Source of the DNA: Clavaria fumosa
Taxonomy: Eukaryota > Basidiomycota > Agaricomycetes > Agaricales > Clavariaceae
Assembly (NCBI GenBank): GCA_951802425.1
Contig: OX637797.1
Coordinates: 682,001 to 746,000, forward strand
Length of the DNA stretch: 64,000 nucleotides
Direction: 5' to 3'
Shown: piece after piece, positions 1-8,543 of the stretch
Position numbering within the stretch: position 1 is the first letter of the stretch
Layout: each line of letters starts with the position of its first letter
Position numbers and translations under genes: made by a program
Notes under the pieces: model-generated
Told to the model about the DNA's origin: nothing
The model's input: only the letters and a program-made list of their open reading frames with translations
Database searches by the model: none

Positions 1-1942
1 ACCCCAAAAGGCCTTGCATGGAAATACCCATAACAATGGAAAACCCAAGTAACAGACAAAGGAGGCTGGGATATGCTCTTGTAGACTCTGGATATTTGGC
101 CTCTGCGATTGACAAGAAATATGCCCAGAGCCTGGGGCTGAAGCTTCATGACCTTCCACAGCTGCTGTACTCGATCAATGCTGATGGGTCTTCCAACGCA
201 CTAGGGATGGTAACCAAGACTGCAGACCTCATCATCTCTATTGGACAGAGCTTCCACCAACGGATCACCCTCCTGGTCAGACAGTTCCACCCCCCGCACC
301 TGTATCTTGGAGACGACTGGCTGAGAAAGAATAACCCCACCATCGACTGGGTTGAACAAACCATCGAGTTTCCCCCAGAGCCAAGAGTAGCATTGACACA
401 ACTAGCCTTTGTCGATACTCCCGTTCCTCCCTACCATGAGGAGTTCCCGACCGTCTTCTCCATTGAGGAGTTCTCGAAGCTGCCCCCATCACAAGGTGCC
501 ATTGACCACCCCATTGAATTACAGGAGGGGGCCATACCCAAACGCTCTAAGATCTACTCGATACCACATGCCTATTATCCAGAGCTGAGACCTCAATGCA
601 GTGACGAAGAAAGATGCACACCCACTCCCCCTGATACGAGATATCCTTGACACTCTCAAGGGAAAGACCTTCTTTTCCAAGATGGACATTGTACAGGGAT
701 TCAACAACATCCAAATCAGAGAAGGAGATGAATGGATGACAGTGTTCATCTGCCCTGAGGGACAATTCGAGTATATGGTCATGGGCTTCGGACTTACCAA
801 CGCTCCCGCATGCTTTCAGCGATTCATGAATGCTATCCTCTGAGAAGAAATCGCCACAGGTCACGTACATGTTTATATCGACGACATTCTCATCCATACC
901 CCAGACTTAGAAACACATCAAAGAATTACTCAGGCCATCCTCCACAGACTCACCCAGAACTCGCTCTGCTTGAGGTTGGAGAAGTGCCAGTTCCAGAGAA
1001 GCGAAGTCGAATTCCTAGGGCACTATATCTGGCATGGACACATTGAGAAGTCAGAACAACTATGCACAGGCATTAGGGAATGGCCTACCCCATGATGCAA
1101 GAAAGACGTGCAGAAGTTCCTGGGATTCCTCAACTACTTCAGGGGACACATTCCGGATTTCACTTCAACCGCCATCCCCCTCCACCAGCTCACCAGAAAT
1201 AAAGACTGGCAATGGGAACGAGAGGAAAAGGCTGCCTTTGACTGACTCGTCCAACAACTACTTGATGGATGACAAACAATGGTGCCAAAGGATGAGGGCC
1301 AATCATGCCAACCTAGCATACTTCCAGAAACCCAACCCGCTCAATGGATGACAGAATCAATGGAGAGGACTCCTGGCCCTGTACCACTTCGAGATCAAGC
1401 ACCAGCCGGGCAAGACCAACACCGCCGCTGACGCACTCTCCTGTCGACCTGATCATGATGACATGATGACCCCCCTCATAACTCCCTTACTGCCGGACAC
1501 CCTCTTCAAGTCTGCGACTGAATTGAGCCTCCTGGACCGCATCAAAGCCGCCCAGGCCGAATCAACCCACGGTCCTGCCATCATACAAGAATCTGATGGA
1601 CTCAAGTACTATTGAAATAAGATTTGGGTTCCCCTCCACCACGATGCCCCCTTGGCCAGTCACCCAGGAATGCACAAGACCAGCAAGAATGTCCAACAGA
1701 ACTTCGATTGGCCAGGACTCAATAAGGATGTACAGGCCCAGACCCAATGATGCTGGCACTGTCAGTGAAACAAGATCAACTGTGCTGGAAACTGACCCAC
1801 CTTGCACCCTTTCCCAGCCCCGCTCCAACCATGGGATGAGATAAGTTGGGATATTGTAGGTCTGCTGAACCCCTCGGAAGGTTACGATGGAGTCTTGGTC
1901 ATCCGCGACCGTGGTACACGATCCTCCTTGTTGGAACCAATC
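1..1942 (+). pseudogene. E0: left part of a decayed Ty3/gypsy chromovirus pol (protease, RT, partial RNase H, integrase N-terminus)
   Basis: This is the left half of an old gypsy polyprotein; the gag end lies left of the window. An aspartic protease is seen from base 18 (ALVDSG motif), then reverse transcriptase (from about 600, with YIDD near 880), a shortened RNase H region (residual QYF-type motif near 1310), and an integrase zinc-binding stretch (H-H-C-C, about 1650-1790) running into the start of the catalytic core (SWDIVG near 1845). The frame carries many stops, all TGA (for example near 841, 1093, 1243, 1348, 1615 and 1749), mostly where related elements have Arg (CGA). A frame change or deletion affects RNase H around 1250-1300. 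The integrase frame stops exactly where E1 inserted at 1943 and resumes at 14595. It cannot be functional. Family assignment is secure from motif order; the exact lineage is not. Confidence 0.9.
1938..1942 (+). repeat. Target site duplication of E1 (CAATC, left copy)
   Basis: CAATC directly abuts the left LTR and is repeated at 14590-14594 directly after the right LTR. A 5-bp duplication is usual for Ty3/gypsy integration. Confidence 0.92.
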
Positions 1943-2267
1943 TGTTAGACTTTCACCACGTCACCTCGTCACACCCCCCTTTTACCCCTTCACACCACGT
2001 GTACCCCCTTTCCTCTCACTTGTCACATGCCGCATGCTGCCACCCCTTTCACCCTATCACACATGAGTCATACCGCACCTCATTGCCTACACATGTTGAC
2101 TGTCCCCTATTTCTATGACTCATACCATTGTACTATATAAGTAGTCAGTCCAGTAACAACCTTCCTTAGGTTGTTACTTCCCATCACAATTGCTCTTTGC
2201 TCCTCTCTGGCTGACTTTAACCCAAGTCCCTCAGAAATACAGGAGTCAAACCCGCCTGTTGTTGACA
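1943..2267 (+). repeat. E1 5' LTR (325 bp)
   Basis: Direct repeat partner of 14265-14589 with the same length. It contains TATATAA at 2134-2140 and, about 34 bases downstream, AGGTTGTTACT (2168-2178), the inferred start of the transcript. The PBS sequence also occurs inverted inside the LTR (2152-2162), so the R region can form a hairpin. Confidence 0.93.
2134..2178 (+). promoter_or_regulatory. E1 LTR core promoter: TATA box and inferred transcript start
   Basis: TATATAA at 2134 is followed at a normal TATA-to-start distance by AGGTTGTTACT (2168). That 11-mer is exactly complementary to the 11 bases following the LTR, which is what Tf1-type self-priming requires of the RNA 5' end. Confidence 0.7.
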
Positions 2268-2278
2268 AGTAACAACCT
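2268..2278 (+). other. E1 self-priming primer binding site
   Basis: AGTAACAACCT begins at the first base after the LTR and is the exact reverse complement of AGGTTGTTACT at 2168-2178 in the LTR. It does not begin with TGG, so it is not a normal tRNA-primed PBS. In the Tf1/sushi group the 5' end of the mRNA folds back onto such a site and is cleaved to give the minus-strand primer. Confidence 0.8.
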
Positions 2279-2332
2279 CTCCCCCGCCTACCTCCTCACG
2301 GACCTAGGCACCCCCACCCTTGCCTGAGCTGA

Positions 2333-2572
2333 AGCAAGGCTCGTGTATCTCGAGAAGAAGCACTGGCTCGTTTTTGGACATCATACGAGCGATCCATCAG
2401 GAGAAGGGCTCTCCTTGGACTAGACACAGAAACAGATTTCGAAATATTGACACCGCTGAACACACCGCAAGGAAGGACCTACGAACAGTTCGTTTATCCG
2501 AGACAATCCGAAGCTGCGCAATTGGCGCTGAGGTACCATTTCGCTACCCGAAGAACTTGCTTGCCGAGAGAC
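2333..2572 (+). pseudogene. E1 ORF upstream of gag, first part (split by E2)
   Basis: An open frame (80 codons after a TGA at 2330) runs to the E2 insertion point and continues in the same frame at 8189-8539 when one GAGAC is counted. Together they give about 196 residues that are acidic and rich in Glu, Leu and Arg. There is no ATG near the start in this frame, so the true start is unclear or mutated. I do not recognise a domain. It could be an N-terminal Gag extension or a separate small protein. Confidence 0.5.
2568..2572 (+). repeat. Target site duplication of E2 (GAGAC, left copy)
   Basis: Repeated at 8184-8188. Removing E2 and one copy restores the frame of the E1 ORF upstream of gag. 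Confidence 0.9.
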
Positions 2573-2862
2573 TATCAGACTGGGTCTCACACAACTTAAG
2601 CGTAAGGTCATGACGACAATACTAAGATAAGGGGAAAAGGGTACAAGAATGGAAAAGACGTAGTATATATAGCGAACGCTTCGGCATTTGCCGGCGTTCC
2701 CACGCTCGGACCTCTCGGATCACGTGATGCGCCCAAGCCCAGGTCATGTGATCTTACGATTATGTAATCTGACCACAGCCACAGGTCATGTGACCTTCCA
2801 ACAACCCTCCCCAGTTTCTCCACAACTGCACTTTGGGATGGCTTACATAAGCGATCCTAACA
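2573..2862 (-). repeat. E2 3' LTR (290 bp)
   Basis: Direct repeat of 7894-8183. On the minus strand it is preceded by a purine run (TTAAGAGGGTGA) and starts TGTTAGG. Confidence 0.9.
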
Positions 2863-2876
2863 TCACCCTCTTAAGG
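2863..2876 (-). other. E2 polypurine tract
   Basis: On the minus strand the bases before the 3' LTR read CCTTAAGAGGGTGA, a short purine-rich tract immediately following the pol stop codon at 2871. Confidence 0.6.
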
Positions 2877-5800
2877 CTGGGCGTCCTGACCAGCTAGCTT
2901 GGCCTTGTCGGGGTGGGAGAGGAAGAAGTCCCGGAGAAGCAACGTTATGTTAGTGAGGTTCCTATGGGGCTCCCAAGTGTTTTCCTCCACTGGATATCCC
3001 AACCACTTCACCAAGTACTTCACCCCACGTCCCACCTTCTTAACATCAAGGATCGCCTCCACATCATACTCCAGGTGGTCGTCATCAATCGTAGGGGGTG
3101 GAGGGGGAGGCAGGTTCTGAGAAGGGAAGGAGGGGGGGTGGTATGGTGTCAACAGCAACTCATTGAAGACCTGATGGATGCGCCAGGCCCGAGGGAGCTT
3201 GAGGCGATACCCAGCAGGTCCCACCTTCTCCTCAACTGCAAAGGGGCCTGCTCTCTTGTTGTCAAGCTTTTTACAGGGCCGGTCCATCTTCAAGTTTCTA
3301 GTATCCAGCCAGACCAGATCTCCCTCAGAGTACTCCCGACTTGGGTGTTTCCCCTTATCGTAGCTCTTCTTCATCGCTGCCACCGCTTTCTCCATTGCCT
3401 CCTTGGCTGCTCTTCGGGACTCCGTGAGCTTAGCCATCCACTCGTCTGCCGCCGGGTTCACCTCAGAAGGTGGCCGGAGCCCCCCATTCCATGGGTGTCG
3501 TCCATAATCGAGGAAGAAAGGTGTCTGTCCTGTCGCTGAGTGCTCACAATTATTAAGAGCAAACTCCGCAGTGGACAACCATTCAGCCCAGTCATCCTGG
3601 AGATGGTCCACATAAGCCCGGAGATAGATCTCCATCTCCTGGTTCGCCCGTTCCGTCTGTCCATCAGTCTGTGGATGAAAGGCAGTACTTGGATTTGCCT
3701 TTACCCGGATCATGGAGTAGAACTCCTTCATGAAGCGGGACACAAACTGGGACCCCCGGTCACTCACAACCTTGTGAGGGACTCCATGGTCACGAAACAC
3801 TCGATCCCGGAGGAGACACGCCGCTCCAAGTCCTGTGAGGTCGAGCCCAATCGCTTTGAGCAGTGTCCGTTTCGTGAATTTGTTGACAATAACAAGGATG
3901 GCATTATGTCCACGGGAGAGGGGGAGGGGACCGACTATGTCCCATGAAATCACCGACCAGGGACCATCGGGCACCAGATGGGGGTGCAGTGGGGCAGCAC
4001 ACTTGGTACGGTCGGGCTTCGTCCGCTGGCATGTCTCACACCCCTGGGCATACCGATCCGCATCTTTTACCATGTCCGGCCACCAATAACCCTTCACTAG
4101 TGCTGCTCTCAACTTCCGGGGCCCAGGGTGTCCAGCAGCGGGGAGGTCATGCTCAAACTCGAGAACGGCCTCACGAGCTCCTAGGGGGACCCAAGTGACT
4201 ATCCCCTTCCGCCAGAGTCCAGCACGATCTCGTGTCCACTCATCATCAAGCTCCTCCGGCTTCTGTATGTGTACCGCGCTATTTTTCTGGAGTAGCGTCT
4301 CCATTTCCGATGTGAATGACACACGGACTTCCGTTTCCGGGAAAACCTGCACCGGTGCATCCTCCTCCACCATCTCTCCATAGTCCGGTCTCCGGGAGAG
4401 TGCATCTGCCTTTGTATTCGACTTGCCAGTGTGATACTTTATCTCAAAGTCAAAGCACTGGAGCTCTCCAACCCAACGAACCTGCCTCGGCTTCAACTTC
4501 TGGGGCTTCCGGAAGTACTGGAGGTTTGCATGGTCCGTCCAGATCTCAATCGTCTCCTCTGCTCCAATGAGGTATGCTCGCCACTTGCGAAGTGCCCGAA
4601 TCACAGCCAAGAACTCCTTGTCGTACACATCGTAGTTCTTCTCAGCTGCAGTGAGGGCCTTGGAGATATAGTCAACAACTCTCCAGGTTCCATCCATCTG
4701 CTGCTGCGAGAGCACTCCACCAGTTGCCAGGTTGCTTGCATCTGTCTCTACCTTCCATCTCCCTTTGTCCTGAGGCAGAGCCAAGACCGGGGCCGATACG
4801 AGTGCCTGGCGGAGATCTCGGAAGGCTGCTTCCTCCTCCTCCTCCCATTTCCATGGAACATTCCCAGTCAGCCGGAAGAGTGGCTTTGCCCGGGCAGAAA
4901 GATTCGGGATGTGCCGGCGGAGGTAGTTCAGCATTCCATTGAACCTCTGGACATCCTTCACATTCTTGGGACGTGGCCAATCTCGGACCGCCGCACCCTT
5001 GGCCGGATCATGCTCTAGTCTGTTGTGGGAGATCTTCATCCCCAGGAAGATGATCTCGCTCTTCTCAAACTCGCATTTACTGAGTTTGAGACACAACCCA
5101 TTCTCTCCAAACTTCCTCAAGACCCGATCCATCCAGTACCGGTGTGTAGCCAAGTCCTCTGCAAACACAATGACATCATCCACATAGGCCCTCACATGTC
5201 CTCCTGCAATCTCCTCCCTCAACACATGATTCATGAAGCGTTGGAAGGTAGCAGGGGCATTCTGCAGTCCAAACCACATGACAGCTGGTTTGAAGAGTCC
5301 ACGGGGTGTCAGGAAGGCACAGCGGTGCTGGTGCTTGGGCCAGACCTGCATAGATGGGAAACCTCCCTTTGCATCAATCTTAGAGTAGATCGATGCTCCT
5401 TTAAGCACATCCACTGTGTCTCGGATGCGGGGGAGGGGGTACTTGTCCTTGATCAGGTGTGCATTCAGCCTCGAGTAGTCGATGATTGGCCGCAGTTTGT
5501 CCTTCTCATGTTTGAAGAAGAAGGGGCTGGCATATGGGGATTTTGAGGGCCGGATTCGTCCAGAAGCAAGCTGCTCATCCACCCAACGGTTCATCTCCAC
5601 CATCTCCTGCCGTGTCAAAGAATACAGCTTGGAGGAGAGGTGCTCAGGGTCCTTTTTGAACTCGATCTTAATATCGAAGTCTGGTCGGGAGCGGGGAAGT
5701 TCATCCCACTTCGCTTCACTAAACACCAAAGGGTAGCGGCTGGGCCAATCAGGGGTAGGGCCAGAGTTGGGAAAACGGGTGTCCAGAATACTTGTGGATG

Positions 5801-6335
5801 CGAGGGTACTCGTTTTCAGGGGTGCAGAGGCTCGAGGGGATGGGGAACACTGTGGGGGGCAGCGGGTAAGGCTCAGCTCTGCCTTCTGCCAGTCGATATC
5901 CGGGTTATGCCACTTGAGCCAGTCATGCCCAAGGATGACCTTGTGGGACTGGGTCTTTCCCAGCAGAAAGTGGATCTGCTCCTGGTGGTCACCAACTCTC
6001 ACCAGCACCTCTATCCCATACCGGACCTTTCCATTCCTGTTCTGTGTCCCATCCACATTATACATGGTGATTGGGTTCAGCAGGAGAGATGGCTCCAGTC
6101 CCACTCCTTTCGCCCACTCCAAATCCATGAAGCAGTTGGTGCACCCTGAGTCAACAAGGGCCTTCATTGTGGTCCCTTTGCCAGTGCTGAAAGCCTCCAA
6201 GTGCACCTGGATGGCTAGCTCTCGTGGCACATGTTTCCGCACTTCTGGCCGCACTCTGGTTAGGCGCTCTGCCAGTCTCACTTCCTCCTTCACCTCAGCC
6301 CCAATTCGGGTATGTCTCCGCTGCAAGATAGTATA
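2871..6335 (-). CDS. pol: E2 Pol: protease, RT, RNase H, integrase, chromodomain
   Basis: An uninterrupted frame of about 1150 codons carries all gypsy domains. Numbered from the TTG at 6326: protease DSG at about residue 59, RT about 230-420 with YVDD at 381, RNase H (VETDASN near 530, TDHANLQYF near 590), integrase HHCC finger (GCETCQRTK) and DDE core (SWDIVGPLP, VVSDRGSQF, PSTAFHPQTDGQTERANQE), and a chromodomain (KYLVKWLGYPVEENTWEP) near the C-terminus. The chromodomain probably directs integration to marked chromatin. There is no ATG at its start. It follows gag in the same frame after one TGA (6336-6338), so it must be made by readthrough, or the TGA is a mutation. It is full length for the family. 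Confidence 0.93.
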   Translation of the reverse strand, partial: YTILQRRHTRIGAEVKEEVRLAERLTRVRPEVRKHVPRELAIQVHLEAFSTGKGTTMKALVDSGCTNCFMDLEWAKGVGLEPSLLLNPITMYNVDGTQNRNGKVRYGIEVLVRVGDHQEQIHFLLGKTQSHKVILGHDWLKWHNPDIDWQKAELSLTRCPPQCSPSPRASAPLKTSTLASTSILDTRFPNSGPTPDWPSRYPLVFSEAKWDELPRSRPDFDIKIEFKKDPEHLSSKLYSLTRQEMVEMNRWVDEQLASGRIRPSKSPYASPFFFKHEKDKLRPIIDYSRLNAHLIKDKYPLPRIRDTVDVLKGASIYSKIDAKGGFPSMQVWPKHQHRCAFLTPRGLFKPAVMWFGLQNAPATFQRFMNHVLREEIAGGHVRAYVDDVIVFAEDLATHRYWMDRVLRKFGENGLCLKLSKCEFEKSEIIFLGMKISHNRLEHDPAKGAAVRDWPRPKNVKDVQRFNGMLNYLRRHIPNLSARAKPLFRLTGNVPWKWEEEEEAAFRDLRQALVSAPVLALPQDKGRWKVETDASNLATGGVLSQQQMDGTWRVVDYISKALTAAEKNYDVYDKEFLAVIRALRKWRAYLIGAEETIEIWTDHANLQYFRKPQKLKPRQVRWVGELQCFDFEIKYHTGKSNTKADALSRRPDYGEMVEEDAPVQVFPETEVRVSFTSEMETLLQKNSAVHIQKPEELDDEWTRDRAGLWRKGIVTWVPLGAREAVLEFEHDLPAAGHPGPRKLRAALVKGYWWPDMVKDADRYAQGCETCQRTKPDRTKCAAPLHPHLVPDGPWSVISWDIVGPLPLSRGHNAILVIVNKFTKRTLLKAIGLDLTGLGAACLLRDRVFRDHGVPHKVVSDRGSQFVSRFMKEFYSMIRVKANPSTAFHPQTDGQTERANQEMEIYLRAYVDHLQDDWAEWLSTAEFALNNCEHSATGQTPFFLDYGRHPWNGGLRPPSEVNPAADEWMAKLTESRRAAKEAMEKAVAAMKKSYDKGKHPSREYSEGDLVWLDTRNLKMDRPCKKLDNKRAGPFAVEEKVGPAGYRLKLPRAWRIHQVFNELLLTPYHPPSFPSQNLPPPPPPTIDDDHLEYDVEAILDVKKVGRGVKYLVKWLGYPVEENTWEPHRNLTNITLLLRDFFLSHPDKAKLAGQDAQP

Positions 6336-7319
6336 TCAGGGTATACTTGCAGCAGGCACAGGGACGGAAAGGGGGCTGGCACACTTCTTCTCCCCAGTGG
6401 GAGTCCTCCTCTCTCTCTCACACAGCTCTATGCAGGCTCGGAGCCGTGCAATCTCTTTCTCATATCCCTCCGCCATTTGGGGGGCACATGGTGCTGCCCG
6501 GGTTTGGGCCCTTGGGACCTGCAGACGCGTATCAGGCAGGGGGCAGAAACGGACAGCATGGCCAGTCTGGTGGCATCGGAAACAACATCTCTCATCAGCA
6601 GGGGCCCATCCTCGGGCCATGGCCACATCTGGAGTACACAGCAGAGGGGTCACAAGAGGTTGCGAAACGGTCACGGCAGGTCGCGGTAGGGTCGCGGTGG
6701 GTCGCGCGGGGGTCACAGTGGGTCGCGGTGTCCGTTCCGTGAGTATCCCATCCAGTCGCCTTTGCTGGGCATCAAGCCTCTCAGCCAGCACCTTCCATTC
6801 TCCATATGTCTCTGGCATCAGGGAGACACCATAGATTCTCTCCACCAACCTCCTACTCAGGTTCAACTCCAGCCAATGGACTAGGATTCCTGAGTCCTTC
6901 TCTGCACTCAACTTCGCCCGTCGGAACAGCGTCTCGAATTTTGCGAAGAACTCTGGTGCTGTCATGGCACCCTGTTTCAGCCCTGCAATATCGGCAAGGG
7001 CAGTCACACGGTCATTCGGGTCATCGAATGCGTGCTTCATCTCCTCCACAAACTCTGCCCAGGTTCCGGCCTCGCCACTACCCAGGATCTCTTCCGCCTT
7101 CATATTCGCCCACTCTGCAGCGAATCCTTCTCCAGTAATTTTGCTCAGAGCAAGAAGGACCTTCACCAGGTCCACAGCATAGACAGTCGGGTTCGCCATA
7201 AACAGGAGGCGAAGGGATCGGAGGAATGTACAGAAGTTCCTTTTCTGCCCATCAAAGGGGGCAACAGATAGGTCAAGCCTCATAGGTTGGGCTACAGGCG
7301 GGGCGACATGGTCTGCCAT
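6336..7319 (-). CDS. gag: E2 Gag
   Basis: About 327 residues from ATG 7317-7319 (an upstream in-frame GTG is less likely). The N-terminal two thirds are a Gag helical region (CTFLRSLRLLFMANPTVYA; AEWANMKAEEILGSGEAGTW; FFAKFETLFRRAKL). An Arg/Thr/Pro repeat zone follows (about 6650-6740, imperfect GTCGCGG repeats), then a CCHC knuckle (CFRCHQTGHAVRFC). The frame ends with CCC-TGA and pol follows in the same frame without an ATG. It closely resembles the E1 Gag in layout. Confidence 0.9.
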   Translation of the reverse strand: MADHVAPPVAQPMRLDLSVAPFDGQKRNFCTFLRSLRLLFMANPTVYAVDLVKVLLALSKITGEGFAAEWANMKAEEILGSGEAGTWAEFVEEMKHAFDDPNDRVTALADIAGLKQGAMTAPEFFAKFETLFRRAKLSAEKDSGILVHWLELNLSRRLVERIYGVSLMPETYGEWKVLAERLDAQQRRLDGILTERTPRPTVTPARPTATLPRPAVTVSQPLVTPLLCTPDVAMARGWAPADERCCFRCHQTGHAVRFCPLPDTRLQVPRAQTRAAPCAPQMAEGYEKEIARLRACIELCERERRTPTGEKKCASPLSVPVPAASIP

Positions 7320-7322
7320 CAC

Positions 7323-7881
7323 AGGCCCTGGATGCTGTAAATAAAGTTCCAGGCCTTGGGCACTCAGGATTTCTTCGATCTCTTAACAGTCCTGTCCTCT
7401 TAGGCTGCTCTTCTGTGTACTTATGTACCTATAGAACTCTTATTCTATGAAACTTTTGTTAACGTGGGGCCCAAATGGTGTCCCAGGTGGTCGCTCCACA
7501 ACTCTTAATGAGTTGCCCGTGCGCCCTTCTGACAATGGTCACAGAGCAAGGGCCCTGTCCACTGGACCAGGAAACTACAGAAAGACTATGTAGGGGCCTT
7601 TCCTTGCCCTGTACACTACACGATTCACTGGTACGTAGCTGTAAAACAAAGTTCCGGGCCTTGGGCACTCGGTATCACTTGGGGAGGGTCACAGTTGACT
7701 TCCTCCTGGTCTGGTCACGTGTATCTACACACAGTAAAAATTTTGTGTAGTTCTGTTACACACTGCGGGCAGGGTAAAGGAGAAGAGGATGATAGGGGCT
7801 GAGCTGTGACAACGTGTCACAGTTTGAAATTAAGGGTCCAGGCTAGCTGGGTTAGGACACGGGGCTAGGGCGGACAGGCAG
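7323..7881 (-). other. E2 5' leader between PBS and gag
   Basis: No convincing ORF. It contains an imperfect direct repeat of about 33 bases at 7335-7367 and 7639-7672 (core GGCCTTGGGCACTC). On the minus strand each copy is followed by TTTACAG, which resembles a splice acceptor. A packaging or splicing role is only a guess. Confidence 0.5.
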
Positions 7882-7891
7882 ATCTTAGTAT
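7882..7891 (-). other. E2 self-priming primer binding site
   Basis: On the minus strand, two bases after the 5' LTR end, ATACTAAGAT is the exact reverse complement of ATCTTAGTAT inside the LTR (plus coordinates 7940-7949). That LTR site lies about 40 bases downstream of a TATATATA box (7985-7992) and so near the expected transcript start. It is the same arrangement as in E1 with unrelated sequence. Confidence 0.68.
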
Positions 7892-7893
7892 TA

Positions 7894-8183
7894 TATCAGA
7901 CTGGGTCTCACACAACTTAAGCATAAGGTCATGATGACAATACTAAGATAAGGGGAAAAGGGTACAAGAATGGAAAAGACGTAGTATATATAGCGAACGC
8001 TTCGGCATTTGCCGGCGTTCCCACGCTCGGACCTCTCGGATCACGTGATGCGCCCAGGCCCAGGTCATGTGATCTTACGATTATGTAATCTGACCACAGC
8101 CACAGGTCATGTGACCTTCCAACAACCCTCCCCAGTTTCTCCACAACTGCACTTTGGGATGGCTTACATAAGCGATCCTAACA
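7894..8183 (-). repeat. E2 5' LTR (290 bp)
   Basis: Direct repeat of 2573-2862. It carries a minus-strand TATATATA at 7985-7992. It differs from the other LTR at about three sites (two CG to CA or TG). Confidence 0.9.
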
Positions 8184-8188
8184 GAGAC
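8184..8188 (+). repeat. Target site duplication of E2 (GAGAC, right copy)
   Basis: Matches 2568-2572. Confidence 0.9.
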
Positions 8189-8539
8189 CCTAGCACGAAC
8201 AACCCTCTGTCAACCGCCCACTCACCTGAGTGGCATACCTTCCGAATTCGACTACTAGCCCTACTCTCTGAAGTTGCAGCTGAACAAGCATATGAACAAG
8301 AAAGCCTAGAATTTCTGGCTGAAGAAGAACATCTTCTTGGAGATGAAACCGACTATTACAGCACCCTCGAAGAACTCGAGGACGACACCCGCATATCTGT
8401 TGCAATACAAACTGACAGCCCGTCCGAGTACCGTTCTTCCGAAGCACAAACCAACCTCACTTTCGGATTGCTCCAAGACCATCTACGAATAGACATTTTC
8501 CAGGACCTGCCCCGAATCTACTTAGAAGAATTAGATTGA
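8189..8539 (+). pseudogene. E1 ORF upstream of gag, second part
   Basis: This is the continuation of the frame at 2333-2572 after E2. It encodes an acidic stretch (EEEHLLGDETDYYSTLEELE) and ends at TGA 8537-8539, four bases before the gag ATG at 8544. The tight spacing suggests the two are expressed from one transcript. No known domain was recognised. Confidence 0.55.
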
Positions 8540-8543
8540 AGAG

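Larger units (their letters stand above)
2573..8183 (-). mobile_element. E2: nearly intact Ty3/gypsy chromovirus, 5.6 kb, inserted in E1
   Basis: The element is flanked by GAGAC duplications (2568-2572 and 8184-8188) and bounded by 290-bp LTRs differing at about three positions by eye, two of them CpG transitions. It is therefore the youngest member of the nest. On the minus strand: LTR (7894-8183), self-priming PBS, about 570-base leader, gag, pol, purine tract, LTR (2573-2862). Its coding frame is open from the gag ATG to the pol stop except for one TGA between gag and pol. In minus-strand orientation its LTRs start TGTTAG but end GATA rather than CA, which is unusual. Confidence 0.93.

Noticed and set aside
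3944..7271. Many plus-strand ORFs across E2
   Set aside because: All lie antisense to the well-supported gag and pol of E2 and show no domains.
8009..8188. Start of the 176-codon ORF inside the E2 LTR
   Set aside because: The frame before 8189 is LTR sequence of E2; only the part after the target duplication belongs to E1.
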